64,000 nucleotides of DNA from the NCBI RefSeq assembly GCF_007997225.1, contig NZ_VORM01000005.1, forward strand, positions 124,001 to 188,000, read 5' to 3'. A program made the translations under genes and the position numbers. The DNA comes from Subsaximicrobium wynnwilliamsii. Lineage in GTDB: Bacteria > Bacteroidota > Bacteroidia > Flavobacteriales > Flavobacteriaceae. Shown piece after piece: positions 55,041 to 63,971 of this stretch. The stretch's first letter is position 1. Each line of letters starts with the position of its first letter. The notes beneath the pieces are model-generated. The model saw only the letters and a list, made by a program, of their open reading frames with translations, was not told where the DNA came from and made no database searches.

Positions 55041-56270
55041 CTAAAACCGATAATACCCACATTTCAAATACGCGCCTTCTTCAAAACCGATGGGGTGATC
55101 GACGTCATGTTGCGTTTTTTGTTCTACTTTAAATGGGCGATCCGCTTTTTTTAAGGTCTGCTCATTGATATCGTAAAAGGCTTTTGTTGACATTCTTGAG
55201 GAACAGGAAGCCAGCACCAGCAATCCGTTTTGGGCGGTAAGCTTTGCTCCCAACGCCGCCAATTGCGCATATTTTTTTTTAGCAAGTTGGATCTCACTTT
55301 GTTGCTTGGCAAAACTTGGCGGATCTATGATTACCACATCAAAAGTTTGGTGGTCCTTAATGAGCTGTTCTAAAATCTTGAAGGCATCGCCAGCAAGGAT
55401 GTGGTGTTGACCAGAATAATCATTGAGACTTCCATTATGAAGTGCTATTTCCAGCGCTTGGGCACTGATATCGACACTAGTCACGTCAGTCGCTCCGTTG
55501 GCAAGTGCATGTACTGAAAATCCGCCAGCGTATGAAAACACATCTAAGACCGTTTTGCCTTTACTCAACTCGCCCACTTGCCTCCTATTCTCACGATGGT
55601 CTAAAAAATACCCGGTCTTATGCCCTTTGATCACGTTTGCTGAAAAATTCACCCCATGCTCTACAAATTGCACAACCTCAGCTTTCAAATTTCCATAAAC
55701 CACATCGCCGTCTTTAAAATGGTGCGAATCTGATTGTTGCAGACTTCTACTCAAACGCAGCACAACGGTTTCAGTATTGGAAACCTGAATCAGGCTTTCC
55801 AGAATGGTTTCCAGGTACGGCAGCCAGATTTCAGAGTACAGTTTCAGCACCAAGACCTGTTCGTATACATCGGCAATAAGTGATGGAAATCCGTCGTTTT
55901 CGCCAAAAATGAGTCTGTAACTTGTCGTATTTGTTTTTAAAAGCGGCTCCCGTTTTTGATAGGCGCTATTAATTTTCTGAAGAAAGAAATCGGAATTGAT
56001 CTGAATTGGTTTCGATGCATTATAAATCATTTTAATGCGAATCGGGGAATCGGCATCATAAAGTCCAATCCCAATCATGGCATTTTTGCGCTTTCCGAAG
56101 ATAATCGCCAAATCACCGGTTTTTGCGTCATCGTTGATTTTTACAATACTATCGGAAAACACCCAGGGATGCCCTTGCTGCACGTAGTTTTCGCCTTTGG
56201 CAGTGAGTTTTGTGGCTAAGGTTTTGGCATTAGCACTTTCAGATTGAGCTTTGGGAAATTTAAGGTTCAT
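55041..56270 (-). CDS. rlmI: 23S rRNA cytosine-C5 methyltransferase, RlmI-like
   Basis: Protein of 409 residues with an N-terminal PUA domain (GHPWVFSDSIVKINDDAKTGD) and a class I SAM methyltransferase domain. The SAM site is VLDVFSYAGGFSVHALANGA, with TSVDISAQALEIA. The catalytic region has DVVIIDPPSFAKQ and LLVLASCSSRMS, whose Cys is consistent with m5C formation. GHKTGYFLDHRENRR is typical of the RlmI/YccW group. The exact target base is inferred from similarity. Confidence 0.88.
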   Translation of the reverse strand: MNLKFPKAQSESANAKTLATKLTAKGENYVQQGHPWVFSDSIVKINDDAKTGDLAIIFGKRKNAMIGIGLYDADSPIRIKMIYNASKPIQINSDFFLQKINSAYQKREPLLKTNTTSYRLIFGENDGFPSLIADVYEQVLVLKLYSEIWLPYLETILESLIQVSNTETVVLRLSRSLQQSDSHHFKDGDVVYGNLKAEVVQFVEHGVNFSANVIKGHKTGYFLDHRENRRQVGELSKGKTVLDVFSYAGGFSVHALANGATDVTSVDISAQALEIALHNGSLNDYSGQHHILAGDAFKILEQLIKDHQTFDVVIIDPPSFAKQQSEIQLAKKKYAQLAALGAKLTAQNGLLVLASCSSRMSTKAFYDINEQTLKKADRPFKVEQKTQHDVDHPIGFEEGAYLKCGYYRF

Positions 56271-56334
56271 GTGCGTAACTCAGAATAAGGATGAAATGCG
56301 TCTAAATTATTTTTCTAGAGTTTACAAACTTAAA

Positions 56335-56376
56335 AATAAAAAACGTGACCCCCTTTAAAAGGAGATCACGCTTTTT
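56335..56376 (-). terminator. Terminator after the proteorhodopsin gene
   Basis: On the minus strand CGTGATCTCCTTT and a GGGGGTCACG arm pair around TAAA, followed by TTTTTTATTTTT. It lies about 25 bases after the rhodopsin stop. Confidence 0.85.
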
Positions 56377-56398
56377 CAATTTAGAGCAAATTTAAAAG

Positions 56399-57139
56399 TT
56401 AAGCATTGTGTGTTTGTGTTACCTGCATTTTAGTTGCCAAAGCATAGATAACCAATCCAAATCCAATCTTGTTGATGGCATCTGCAATGTTATACACCAC
56501 ATCCACACTTCCAGTACCTATAAGGCTAGTGTACCATCCGTCGGTGCCAAGCATGTATCCTAATGGATAAATGGCCCAACCTACGAGCACGAACCAGCAT
56601 AGTATTTTGTGAGCGGTAAGGATATTGCCTCCAGCGGCAACAGCCAATTTTTTAGCACTCCCAAGCCATATTTCATAAACAATGTAGAAATAAGCTAATC
56701 CGGAGACACCACCCCAAAATGCTGCTTGATCCATGTAAACTGCTTCACCAAAATACCCAGTGACCAACATAACTACCGATGCGGCAATCAATTTCCACAT
56801 CAACGATGTTTTCGCACCAGCTACTTTGAGTATCAAGTAAAACTCAACACACATCAATGGTACAGTCAAGAGCCAATCTACGTACCTGAAAAAGGTTGGT
56901 GATTCGACATTGGCAAACCAGTAATCTCTCATGTAAAAATAATGTACTGCTGCAATAAAAGTGATTAGGCCAGATACCAAAATGGAAGTTCTCCACTTGC
57001 GATCAAATTGGCTAAGCGATAGAAAGAAAAAAGCAGAAGCAGCCATCATAGCCATACTGCCCACGAAAAAGGTAAATCCTACATAATCTGTTGGATCTAG
57101 TTTTGTGCTGACTTCAGCAAATAAAAACATTGTTTTCAT
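56399..57139 (-). CDS. Proteorhodopsin (green-tuned proton pump type)
   Basis: Seven-helix retinal protein of 246 residues. Helix C reads RYVDWLLTVPLMCVEFYL: Asp88 (counter-ion/acceptor), Thr92 and Glu99 (donor) form the DTE motif of outward proton pumps. Met96 at the spectral tuning site (position 105 of the reference proteorhodopsin) predicts green absorption. Helix G carries the retinal Lys224 in DAINKIGFGL, and His66 matches the conserved His75. The gene is divergent from the retinal-forming blh gene. A TAGTTTTG box lies at 57191-57198. Confidence 0.97.
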   Translation of the reverse strand: MKTMFLFAEVSTKLDPTDYVGFTFFVGSMAMMAASAFFFLSLSQFDRKWRTSILVSGLITFIAAVHYFYMRDYWFANVESPTFFRYVDWLLTVPLMCVEFYLILKVAGAKTSLMWKLIAASVVMLVTGYFGEAVYMDQAAFWGGVSGLAYFYIVYEIWLGSAKKLAVAAGGNILTAHKILCWFVLVGWAIYPLGYMLGTDGWYTSLIGTGSVDVVYNIADAINKIGFGLVIYALATKMQVTQTHNA

Positions 57140-57190
57140 AAGATTTGTTTTAATTAATAGATTGTTTAGTTAATTTTCAATAAAGTTAAA

Positions 57191-57198
57191 CAAAACTA
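57191..57198 (-). promoter_or_regulatory. Putative -7 box of the proteorhodopsin gene
   Basis: On the minus strand TAGTTTTG matches TAnnTTTG; a T-rich stretch about 19 bp upstream (57217-57225) could be the -33 element. The expected transcript start is near 57184, about 45 bases before the ATG. Confidence 0.4.
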
Positions 57199-57247
57199 AT
57201 CATATATTACCATAAAAAATATTCTATTTTTACAAAAAACTTAATCT

Positions 57248-58150
57248 ATGACCGTTAAGACTAGGAATATCTCAATTGTATCCAGTTTTGTATGTTTATG
57301 GCTGGCCTCATTGTTAGCGAGTGATTTGGAGACGGTGTGCGGATTCATACTGATATTTTCCTTCGGAATCCTGCATGGAGCAAATGATTTGTTGCTTTTT
57401 GACAAAATGGCCTTGCGCAAAGGAAAAAGCACGCATTTTATAATTCTGGCCATTTATATAGGTTTGGTAATCTTGGTATTCTCACTGTTTTTAGTGATTC
57501 CCTTGTGGGCACTTAGTGTATTTATTGTTTTTAGTGCCTATCATTTTGGTGAACAACATTGGGAGCGTTCCACTCTAAACAGCCCTGTATGGATTAAGAA
57601 ACTGTTCTTCGGAATTTACGGCCTATTTGTACTGGCTTTGTTATTTGTATTGAATGCTACGGAAGTGCTCCAAATTGTTTACAGCATTTCAAGCTACCAA
57701 TTCTCGCCGAAAATTTTGGAATATGGCTTTATAATCATAAGTCTGATGTTTTTGGCCATTACCGGCTATCTAGCGTTTAAGCAGAAGAATTTTCGTAAAA
57801 ACGGAATTGAAGAACTACTCTATCTACTTGTGTTTTCGATCATTTTTAAGATCTCATCGCTAATTTGGGGTTTTGCCATCTATTTTATTTTTTGGCACAG
57901 CCTCCCTTCACTTTACGATCAAATTACTTTTGTTTATAAGGATTTCAATACAAAGAATGCACTGGCTTATACAAAAGCAGCGTTCCCCTATTGGTTGATT
58001 TCGGTCGTTGCCATGGTGGCTTTCTATTTTGTATTTAAATCCATGGATATTTTTTATGCCTTGTTCTTTTCGTTTTTAGCAGCGGTTACTTTTCCACATA
58101 CTTTTGCGATTCACACGATGTTTAAACGTATCCGGAAAGGCAATTCTTAA
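57248..58150 (+). CDS. blh: Brp/Blh-family beta-carotene 15,15'-dioxygenase
   Basis: Polytopic membrane protein of 300 residues that cleaves beta-carotene to two retinals. Family histidines are visible in FGILHGANDLLLFDK, FSAYHFGEQHWERS, YFIFWHSLPSLYDQ and FPHTFAIHTMFKRI; these are the likely iron ligands. About eight hydrophobic helices. It is divergent from proteorhodopsin and supplies its chromophore; the carotenoid genes are not in this window. Confidence 0.92.
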   Translation: MTVKTRNISIVSSFVCLWLASLLASDLETVCGFILIFSFGILHGANDLLLFDKMALRKGKSTHFIILAIYIGLVILVFSLFLVIPLWALSVFIVFSAYHFGEQHWERSTLNSPVWIKKLFFGIYGLFVLALLFVLNATEVLQIVYSISSYQFSPKILEYGFIIISLMFLAITGYLAFKQKNFRKNGIEELLYLLVFSIIFKISSLIWGFAIYFIFWHSLPSLYDQITFVYKDFNTKNALAYTKAAFPYWLISVVAMVAFYFVFKSMDIFYALFFSFLAAVTFPHTFAIHTMFKRIRKGNS

Positions 58151-58220
58151 AGCCAAACATCAAAAGATTTCCACGAGATTACCTTAGACTAGCCTGAACA
58201 CTTTGAAGTGGTAAACAAAA

Positions 58221-58253
58221 AAAACGCAACCATTTTTTTAAAATGATTGCGTT
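58221..58253. terminator. Terminator after blh
   Basis: AACGCAACCATTTT and AAAATGATTGCGTT pair around TTT, with an A-run before and TCTTT after. It lies about 70 bases after the blh stop and can act on both strands. Confidence 0.8.
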
Positions 58254-58285
58254 CTTTAAAAATTAGTTGCGAAGCGTTTGCTTTT

Positions 58286-58484
58286 ATGCCCACCTGCGCA
58301 GGCCTAAGCGATTCGCACAATTTTCGCTTTTGGCGAAAATTGGCTCTCTGGGATGCCCACCTGCGTGGGCATAAGCGATTCGCACAATTTTCACTTTTGG
58401 CGAAAATTGGCTCTCTGGGATGCCCACCTGCGTGGGCATAAGCGATTCGCACAATTTTCGCTTTTGGCGAAAATTGGCTCTCTG
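58286..58484. repeat. Three tandem 67-bp units abutting the dnaK 3' end
   Basis: Units at 58286-58352, 58353-58419 and 58420-58483. Each carries two hairpins: GCCCA-CCTGCG-TGGGC, and AATTTTCGC-TTTTG-GCGAAAATT. Copies differ at few bases (the first has CCTGCGCAGG; the second has CAC for CGC). The array ends 2 bp before the dnaK stop codon. Confidence 0.92.
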
Positions 58485-58485
58485 C

Positions 58486-60396
58486 TTACTTCACTTCTTC
58501 AAAATCAACGTCTTCCACGTCGCTATCTGCTTTTCCGTCTTCGTTTGCACCTGCATCATCTGCTGGCTCATCTCCGCCGTTTTGGGCATCACTTGCTTGT
58601 GCTTTGTACATTTCTTCTGAAGCTACTTTCCATGCTTCGTTGATTTTCTCCAAGGCTGGATCAATCACTGCAATGTCTTTAGTTGCATAAGCTTCCTTCA
58701 ACTCTTTGAGCGCTTCTTCAATTGGCGTTTTCTTATCGTCTGATAATTTATCACCAAATTCCTTCAGCTGACTTTCGGTTTGGAAAATCATGGCATCGGC
58801 TTGGTTCAATTTATCTGCGGTTTCCTTCGCTTTGGCATCGGCATCAGCATTTGCTTCTGCATCTTGCTTCATCTTATTGATTTCCTCTTCAGTTAAACCA
58901 GAAGACGCTTCAATTCTAATATCCTGTGTTTTATTAGTCGCTTTATCCGTAGCCGACACTTTAATGATCCCATTGGCATCAATATCAAAGGTCACTTCAA
59001 TTTGAGGTGTGCCTCTTTGTGCTGGTGGCAATCCGTCTAAATGGAAACGACCAATTGTTTTATTGTCTGCTGCCATTGGACGCTCGCCTTGCAAAACGTG
59101 GATTTCCACGGAAGGCTGATTGTCGGCTGCTGTTGAGAATACTTGTGATTTCTTGGTAGGAATCGTTGTATTTGCCTCAATCAATTTGGTCATTACATTA
59201 CCCATGGTTTCAATACCTAAAGACAATGGCGTCACGTCTAATAAAAGAACGTCTTTCACATCACCTGTCAATACACCACCTTGGATCCCTGCACCTAGAG
59301 ATACCACTTCATCTGGATTAACCCCTTTACTTGGTGCTTTTCCGAAGAATTTCTCTACTGCTTGCTGTACTGCTGGAATACGTGTAGATCCACCCACCAA
59401 GATCACTTGGTCAATATCACTTTTAGTAAGACCTGCAGCTTTCAATGCTTTTTGGCAAGGCTCAATGGTTCTTTTTACCAAATCATCAATCAATTGCTCA
59501 AATTTTGAACGGGTCAAGGTACGCACCAAGTGTTTTGGTCCGCTCGCCGTTGCAGTGACATAAGGCAGGTTGATTTCGGTTTGTGCGGAAGATGATAATT
59601 CAATCTTCGCTTTTTCTGAAGCTTCTTTTAAACGTTGCAATGCCATTGGGTCTTTACGCAAATCAATATCTTCATCTGCTTTAAACTCATCGGCCAACCA
59701 GTCAATGATTTTCTCATCCACATCATCACCACCCAAATGGGTATCACCATCTGTAGCTAATACTTCAAATACACCATCGCCCAATTCTAATATGGATACA
59801 TCATGTGTACCACCACCAAAATCAAATACTGCGATTTTTTGATCGATTCCTTTTTTGTCCATCCCGTAAGCCAAAGCTGCTGCTGTAGGCTCGTTGATGA
59901 TACGACGTACTTTTAATCCTGCGATCTCACCAGCTTCTTTTGTGGCTTGACGTTGAGAATCATTGAAGTAAGCCGGTACGGTAATTACCGCTTCAGTCAC
60001 TTCATGTCCCAAATAATCTTCAGCAGTTTTCTTCATTTTCTGAAGAATCATGGCCGATAATTCCTGAGGTGTGTACAAACGACCGTCAATATCAACTCTT
60101 GGCGTATCATTATCACCTTTCACTACTTTGTAAGGTACGCGTTCTGCTTCTTTTTTGGATTCAGAATATTTGTTACCCATAAAACGCTTGATCGAATAGA
60201 CCGTGTTTATGGGATTGGTTACCGCTTGACGTTTTGCTGGATCACCCACTTTGATTTCACCGCCTTCAACAAAAGCGATTACTGATGGCGTGGTGCGCTT
60301 ACCTTCTGCATTGGGAATTACAACCGGCTCATTACCTTCCATTACGGAAACACATGAGTTGGTTGTCCCTAAATCAATTCCAATTATTTTACTCAT
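58486..60396 (-). CDS. dnaK: Molecular chaperone DnaK (Hsp70)
   Basis: Protein of 636 residues. The nucleotide-binding domain has [55 protein letters not shown] and [13 protein letters not shown]. The substrate-binding domain has [13 protein letters not shown] and a disordered acidic tail ending [12 protein letters not shown] 9-bp-arm palindrome lies about 100 bp upstream. No grpE or dnaJ gene is adjacent. Confidence 0.98.
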   Translation of the reverse strand: MSKIIGIDLGTTNSCVSVMEGNEPVVIPNAEGKRTTPSVIAFVEGGEIKVGDPAKRQAVTNPINTVYSIKRFMGNKYSESKKEAERVPYKVVKGDNDTPRVDIDGRLYTPQELSAMILQKMKKTAEDYLGHEVTEAVITVPAYFNDSQRQATKEAGEIAGLKVRRIINEPTAAALAYGMDKKGIDQKIAVFDFGGGTHDVSILELGDGVFEVLATDGDTHLGGDDVDEKIIDWLADEFKADEDIDLRKDPMALQRLKEASEKAKIELSSSAQTEINLPYVTATASGPKHLVRTLTRSKFEQLIDDLVKRTIEPCQKALKAAGLTKSDIDQVILVGGSTRIPAVQQAVEKFFGKAPSKGVNPDEVVSLGAGIQGGVLTGDVKDVLLLDVTPLSLGIETMGNVMTKLIEANTTIPTKKSQVFSTAADNQPSVEIHVLQGERPMAADNKTIGRFHLDGLPPAQRGTPQIEVTFDIDANGIIKVSATDKATNKTQDIRIEASSGLTEEEINKMKQDAEANADADAKAKETADKLNQADAMIFQTESQLKEFGDKLSDDKKTPIEEALKELKEAYATKDIAVIDPALEKINEAWKVASEEMYKAQASDAQNGGDEPADDAGANEDGKADSDVEDVDFEEVK

Positions 60397-60496
60397 AATT
60401 TTATGTTTAATTATTATCTGTCTCCGATTTCTACGGAAACGTGATGTTCATGATTAATTTCGGTTAGCTTATGTCAATCTTTGTGCCAGTCAAAAC

Positions 60497-60517
60497 AATC
60501 TGACACCTTGTCAGATT
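60497..60517. promoter_or_regulatory. Perfect palindrome between dnaK and the 60596 gene
   Basis: Arms AATCTGACA and TGTCAGATT flank CCT: nine perfect base pairs in a 199-bp divergent promoter region. Its size and symmetry fit a dimeric repressor or activator site that could control dnaK, the lipoprotein gene, or both. The binding protein is unknown. Confidence 0.6.
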
Positions 60518-60595
60518 CATCTGAAAAACTTCGGCATGATTATGGCTGTTCTTGAAAACGAATCGTAATTTTACCCTAAACAAAAAAAAATCATC

Positions 60596-61126
60596 ATGAA
60601 GAAGATCTTATCCTTAGTAGCTATTACTGCTCTTTTATTTACAGCCTGTGAAGGCGATCAAGGCCCTCCAGGACCTCCAGGTTTTAATGGAATAAATGCA
60701 GATGAATATGCTGCTTTATCATTTGAAACACCACCTATTAATTTTCAGTACTTCAATGATTCTGGTTTACAAGAAGTTGAAGTTTCTCTACCTTATGACA
60801 TACTTGACAGTGATGTTGTATTAGTATATCGATTAGATGAAGTTGTTACTATTGACGGACAAGCTACTGATGCTTGGTCACCATTACCCCAAAACTTTTT
60901 TCTTAATGATAACGATGTTATTCAATATGTTTTTAACCATACTTTTGCCGATGTTAAATTATTGATAGATGGCAATTTTGATCTTTCAACTTTGGATGCT
61001 GACTTTACTCAAAATCAAATTTTTAGAATAGTGATATTACCAGCAGATGCTATTAATGGTCTAGACACCTCAAATATTGATAATGTTATGGAAGCTGTGA
61101 ATATTACAGAATTTAAAACGCTCTAA
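60596..61126 (+). CDS. Lipoprotein with a collagen-like motif
   Basis: Protein of 176 residues. The signal peptide and lipobox read MKKILSLVAITALLFTAC. A short collagen-like GDQGPPGPPGFNG segment follows the Cys, then a beta-rich domain (VEVSLPYDILDSDVVLVYRLDE; DVKLLIDGNFDLSTLDADF). I recall similar Bacteroidota lipoproteins with this layout but no known function. It is closed by a strong terminator, so it is monocistronic. Confidence 0.85.
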   Translation: MKKILSLVAITALLFTACEGDQGPPGPPGFNGINADEYAALSFETPPINFQYFNDSGLQEVEVSLPYDILDSDVVLVYRLDEVVTIDGQATDAWSPLPQNFFLNDNDVIQYVFNHTFADVKLLIDGNFDLSTLDADFTQNQIFRIVILPADAINGLDTSNIDNVMEAVNITEFKTL

Positions 61127-61147
61127 AAAAAATTAAATAATACACGC

Positions 61148-61181
61148 AAAAGTCCGAAAAAGTTAATTTTCGGACTTTTTT
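61148..61181 (+). terminator. Terminator after the collagen-motif lipoprotein gene
   Basis: AAAAGTCCGAAAA and a TTTTCGGACTTTT arm pair around AGTTAA, followed by more T. Strong rho-independent terminator, 22 bp after the stop. Confidence 0.92.
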
Positions 61182-61452
61182 CATTTAAACCATGGCCGAA
61201 AATTTCTTCGGTTTAATCGATCCATAATTGGAGCTCTGTCGTCAAACCAAATTTTAATGCAGGAAGGCTATTTTGAAATTTTGCACTAATAAAGCATCTA
61301 ATAAAACTTGATGCACTCAAATTGAATCTGAAAAATTTCAGACCAGAATTTTTATTTCTGCTAGTCCATGCAATACACTTAAAAACATTTTTTCTGCTGA
61401 TTTTTTTTCGCTAACTTAAATCGCTATTAATCAGTTTTTTAATTTATAAATT

Positions 61453-62427
61453 ATGGGGAAAGACGTTTTTAAATCCGTTATGACTTTAGTGTGTCTGGTG
61501 TTTATGAGTTTAAGTTATGCTCAAGAATTTACCGCAGAAAATAATGCAATCGCTTGTGCTGATGGCATTGATAATGATGGCGATGGGCGCATTGATTGCA
61601 TTGATGAGGATTGCTTGGGATTCTCAGGTCAAGCCTGCCAAATATGCACCGAAGGCATCACGTTTGCCGATGAGCTTATCGAATTTCAATCTGGCTGTGC
61701 TTTTGTGGATCCAGAACCAGAAGGCGCCTTAGGTATGAGTGATTACGATGGCAGTACCAATGATTCTCCTACTTTTGTCGCTTTGGGTCAAGGGGGATTT
61801 ATAAAATTGGGCTTCACAAATAACCTATTGGCCAACTCTGGCAATAGTGGTATTGATGTTTGGGTCTTTGAAGTGGGGCCTTCGGTTGAAGCCAGCGATA
61901 TTGCATTGAGACCTGCAGACGATTATACCGAAACCCAATTGATCAACAGTGGTGTTCCCGATGTTGATTCAGACGGGTTTTATGAATTCGGTGCTATAGG
62001 TGGCGCAACAAATGGCATTGACATAGACGATGTGTTGATGGGTTTTGAAGCAGGCACTTTGCGATTTGATGCCATTGAGATTAAAGATATACCAGACGGA
62101 TCTTGCGGTGGCACCACGCCTGGAGCAGATATTGACGCGGTTTGTGCCTTATCTTCAGTGACATTATCAACTGGCAATAAGGATTTGAACACCTCTTCAA
62201 TCACGGTTTATCCTAATCCATTTTCCAGCAAAATCAAACTGCAACACAATCGATCTTCAAATACGCCAATGGCATACAAGATCTATAACATGCAAGGCCA
62301 ACTGCTATTGAATGGATTGGTAAACAACAATCAAGAACTGGCACTAAATAATTTACAGTCGGGCTTGTATTACTTAACATTAAACATCGATTCTAAAACA
62401 GTTTCCAAGAAGATCTTGAAAATATAA
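61453..62427 (+). CDS. T9SS type A sorting domain-containing secreted protein
   Basis: Protein of 324 residues with a signal peptide (about 1-23, ending SYAQ). A Cys-flanked Ca2+-binding-like motif follows (CADGIDNDGDGRIDCIDEDC), then a beta-rich middle domain. The C-terminal sorting domain (about 250-324) starts ITVYPNPFSSKIKL, continues YKIYNMQGQLLLNG and LQSGLYYLTLNID, and ends KKILKI. The C-terminal domain directs T9SS export, which PorX regulates in other species. The role of the middle domain is unknown. Confidence 0.88.
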   Translation: MGKDVFKSVMTLVCLVFMSLSYAQEFTAENNAIACADGIDNDGDGRIDCIDEDCLGFSGQACQICTEGITFADELIEFQSGCAFVDPEPEGALGMSDYDGSTNDSPTFVALGQGGFIKLGFTNNLLANSGNSGIDVWVFEVGPSVEASDIALRPADDYTETQLINSGVPDVDSDGFYEFGAIGGATNGIDIDDVLMGFEAGTLRFDAIEIKDIPDGSCGGTTPGADIDAVCALSSVTLSTGNKDLNTSSITVYPNPFSSKIKLQHNRSSNTPMAYKIYNMQGQLLLNGLVNNNQELALNNLQSGLYYLTLNIDSKTVSKKILKI

Positions 62428-62522
62428 TTTCAATTTCAGCAAAGATTTGGCAAAGACGGCGAATGGCTTTTTTCTTAAGGTCTAAACTGTATCTTTGTTG
62501 GCTCACTTAAACGATTGCGCAA

Positions 62523-63950
62523 ATGGAATGTATTTCGGTTTTTGATATGCTTAAAATTGGAGTTGGTCCGTCCAGCTCACATACACTCGGTCCTTGGCGG
62601 GCTGCAGAACGTTGGATCAAGAAACTTAAAGAGACCAAACGTTTTGATAAGTTGGAACACATCCAGGTCGATCTTTACGGTTCCCTGTCCCTTACCGGGA
62701 AAGGGCATGCCACCGATCTTGCGGTCATGCTGGGCCTTAGTGGTGCCGATCCCGAACACATTCCTGTAGATACCATTGATGTCATTATTTCTTCCATAAA
62801 GAACAGTAACTCGCTAATGCTCAATAATGAGCGGAAGGTCGCCTTCGACGCCAAAGCCGATATTGTTTTCAATAAAAAATTCCTCCCCTTTCATTCTAAT
62901 GGAATGATTTTTACCGCAACCATTAATGGACGACACTACAAGGAAACCTATTATTCCATTGGGGGCGGCTTCGTAGTGCAGGAAGAGCGGAAGATCTCTA
63001 AAATGAATAAAATCATTTTCTATTGCACCTTCCCCTACCCTGTTGAAAATGGCGTGAAATTGTTGGAGTTCTGCAAGCAGTTGAACTTGCCCGTTTCGGG
63101 TGTGGTTTTGGAAAACGAGAAATCCATTCGGGATGAAGCGACTATTGATTTTGAACTTGAGCGCATCTGGAACACCATGTTGGAATGTATGTACGTGGGC
63201 TGCCATACCGAAGGCCATCTTCCTGGCGGACTTAATGTGCGTCGTCGTGCTTTTGATATGCATAAGAATTTAATAAACAACGATGTCCCTTATGAAACGC
63301 CTTTGGAATGGTTGGAAAGCATCAGAAACAATGAAGTCAAATTCAGACAAATCCTAAAATGGGTTAGCTGTTTTGCTTTGTCGGTCAACGAAGTGAACGC
63401 CTCTTTGGGTCGCGTGGTCACAGCCCCCACCAACGGAAGTGCCGGTGTGATTCCTGCGGTATTGATGTATTATATGACCATTGAAAACCATGAAGCCACT
63501 TTTGAGCATGTCAAAAAATTCCTATTGGTGGCTGGCGAGATTGGGAGCATCTTTAAAAAAGGGGCTACGATTTCGGCGGCCATGGGTGGTTGTCAAGCTG
63601 AAATTGGCGTTTCCTCTGCCATGGCTGCTGCTGCGCTTACCGAATTGCTGGGCGGTACGCCAGAACAGGTTTTGGTCGCTGCAGAAATTGCTATGGAACA
63701 CCACCTTGGCCTTACCTGCGACCCCATTGGTGGCCTAGTGCAAATCCCGTGTATTGAACGCAACTCCATGGGCGCCATCAAAGCCATAAATGCTGCCGAA
63801 TTGGCGTTAGACACCGACCCAAAAAACGTAAAAGTGCCTTTGGACAAAGTGGTGCAAACCATGTGGGAAACCGCAAAAGACATGAGCTCTAAATATAAGG
63901 AAACCAGTGAAGGTGGCTTGGCCGTTGGGGTGCATTTATCCGATTGTTAA
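62523..63950 (+). CDS. sdaA: L-serine ammonia-lyase (iron-sulfur type, single chain)
   Basis: [4Fe-4S] L-serine dehydratase of 475 residues that makes pyruvate and ammonia. The N-terminal beta domain has [20 protein letters not shown]. The catalytic alpha domain has [30 protein letters not shown] and [18 protein letters not shown], with the cluster cysteines. The final residue is Cys (VHLSDC), matching the tail-in-mouth Cys that caps the cluster in Legionella L-SDH. The gene has its own upstream spacer of 95 bp. Confidence 0.95.
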   Translation: MECISVFDMLKIGVGPSSSHTLGPWRAAERWIKKLKETKRFDKLEHIQVDLYGSLSLTGKGHATDLAVMLGLSGADPEHIPVDTIDVIISSIKNSNSLMLNNERKVAFDAKADIVFNKKFLPFHSNGMIFTATINGRHYKETYYSIGGGFVVQEERKISKMNKIIFYCTFPYPVENGVKLLEFCKQLNLPVSGVVLENEKSIRDEATIDFELERIWNTMLECMYVGCHTEGHLPGGLNVRRRAFDMHKNLINNDVPYETPLEWLESIRNNEVKFRQILKWVSCFALSVNEVNASLGRVVTAPTNGSAGVIPAVLMYYMTIENHEATFEHVKKFLLVAGEIGSIFKKGATISAAMGGCQAEIGVSSAMAAAALTELLGGTPEQVLVAAEIAMEHHLGLTCDPIGGLVQIPCIERNSMGAIKAINAAELALDTDPKNVKVPLDKVVQTMWETAKDMSSKYKETSEGGLAVGVHLSDC

Positions 63951-63971
63951 TTTTAAGTCAAAGCGTTGAAT

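Noticed and set aside
58247-58643. Plus-strand ORFs of 64-96 residues over the 67-bp repeats
   Set aside because: Products of the repeat unit and of antisense dnaK sequence.
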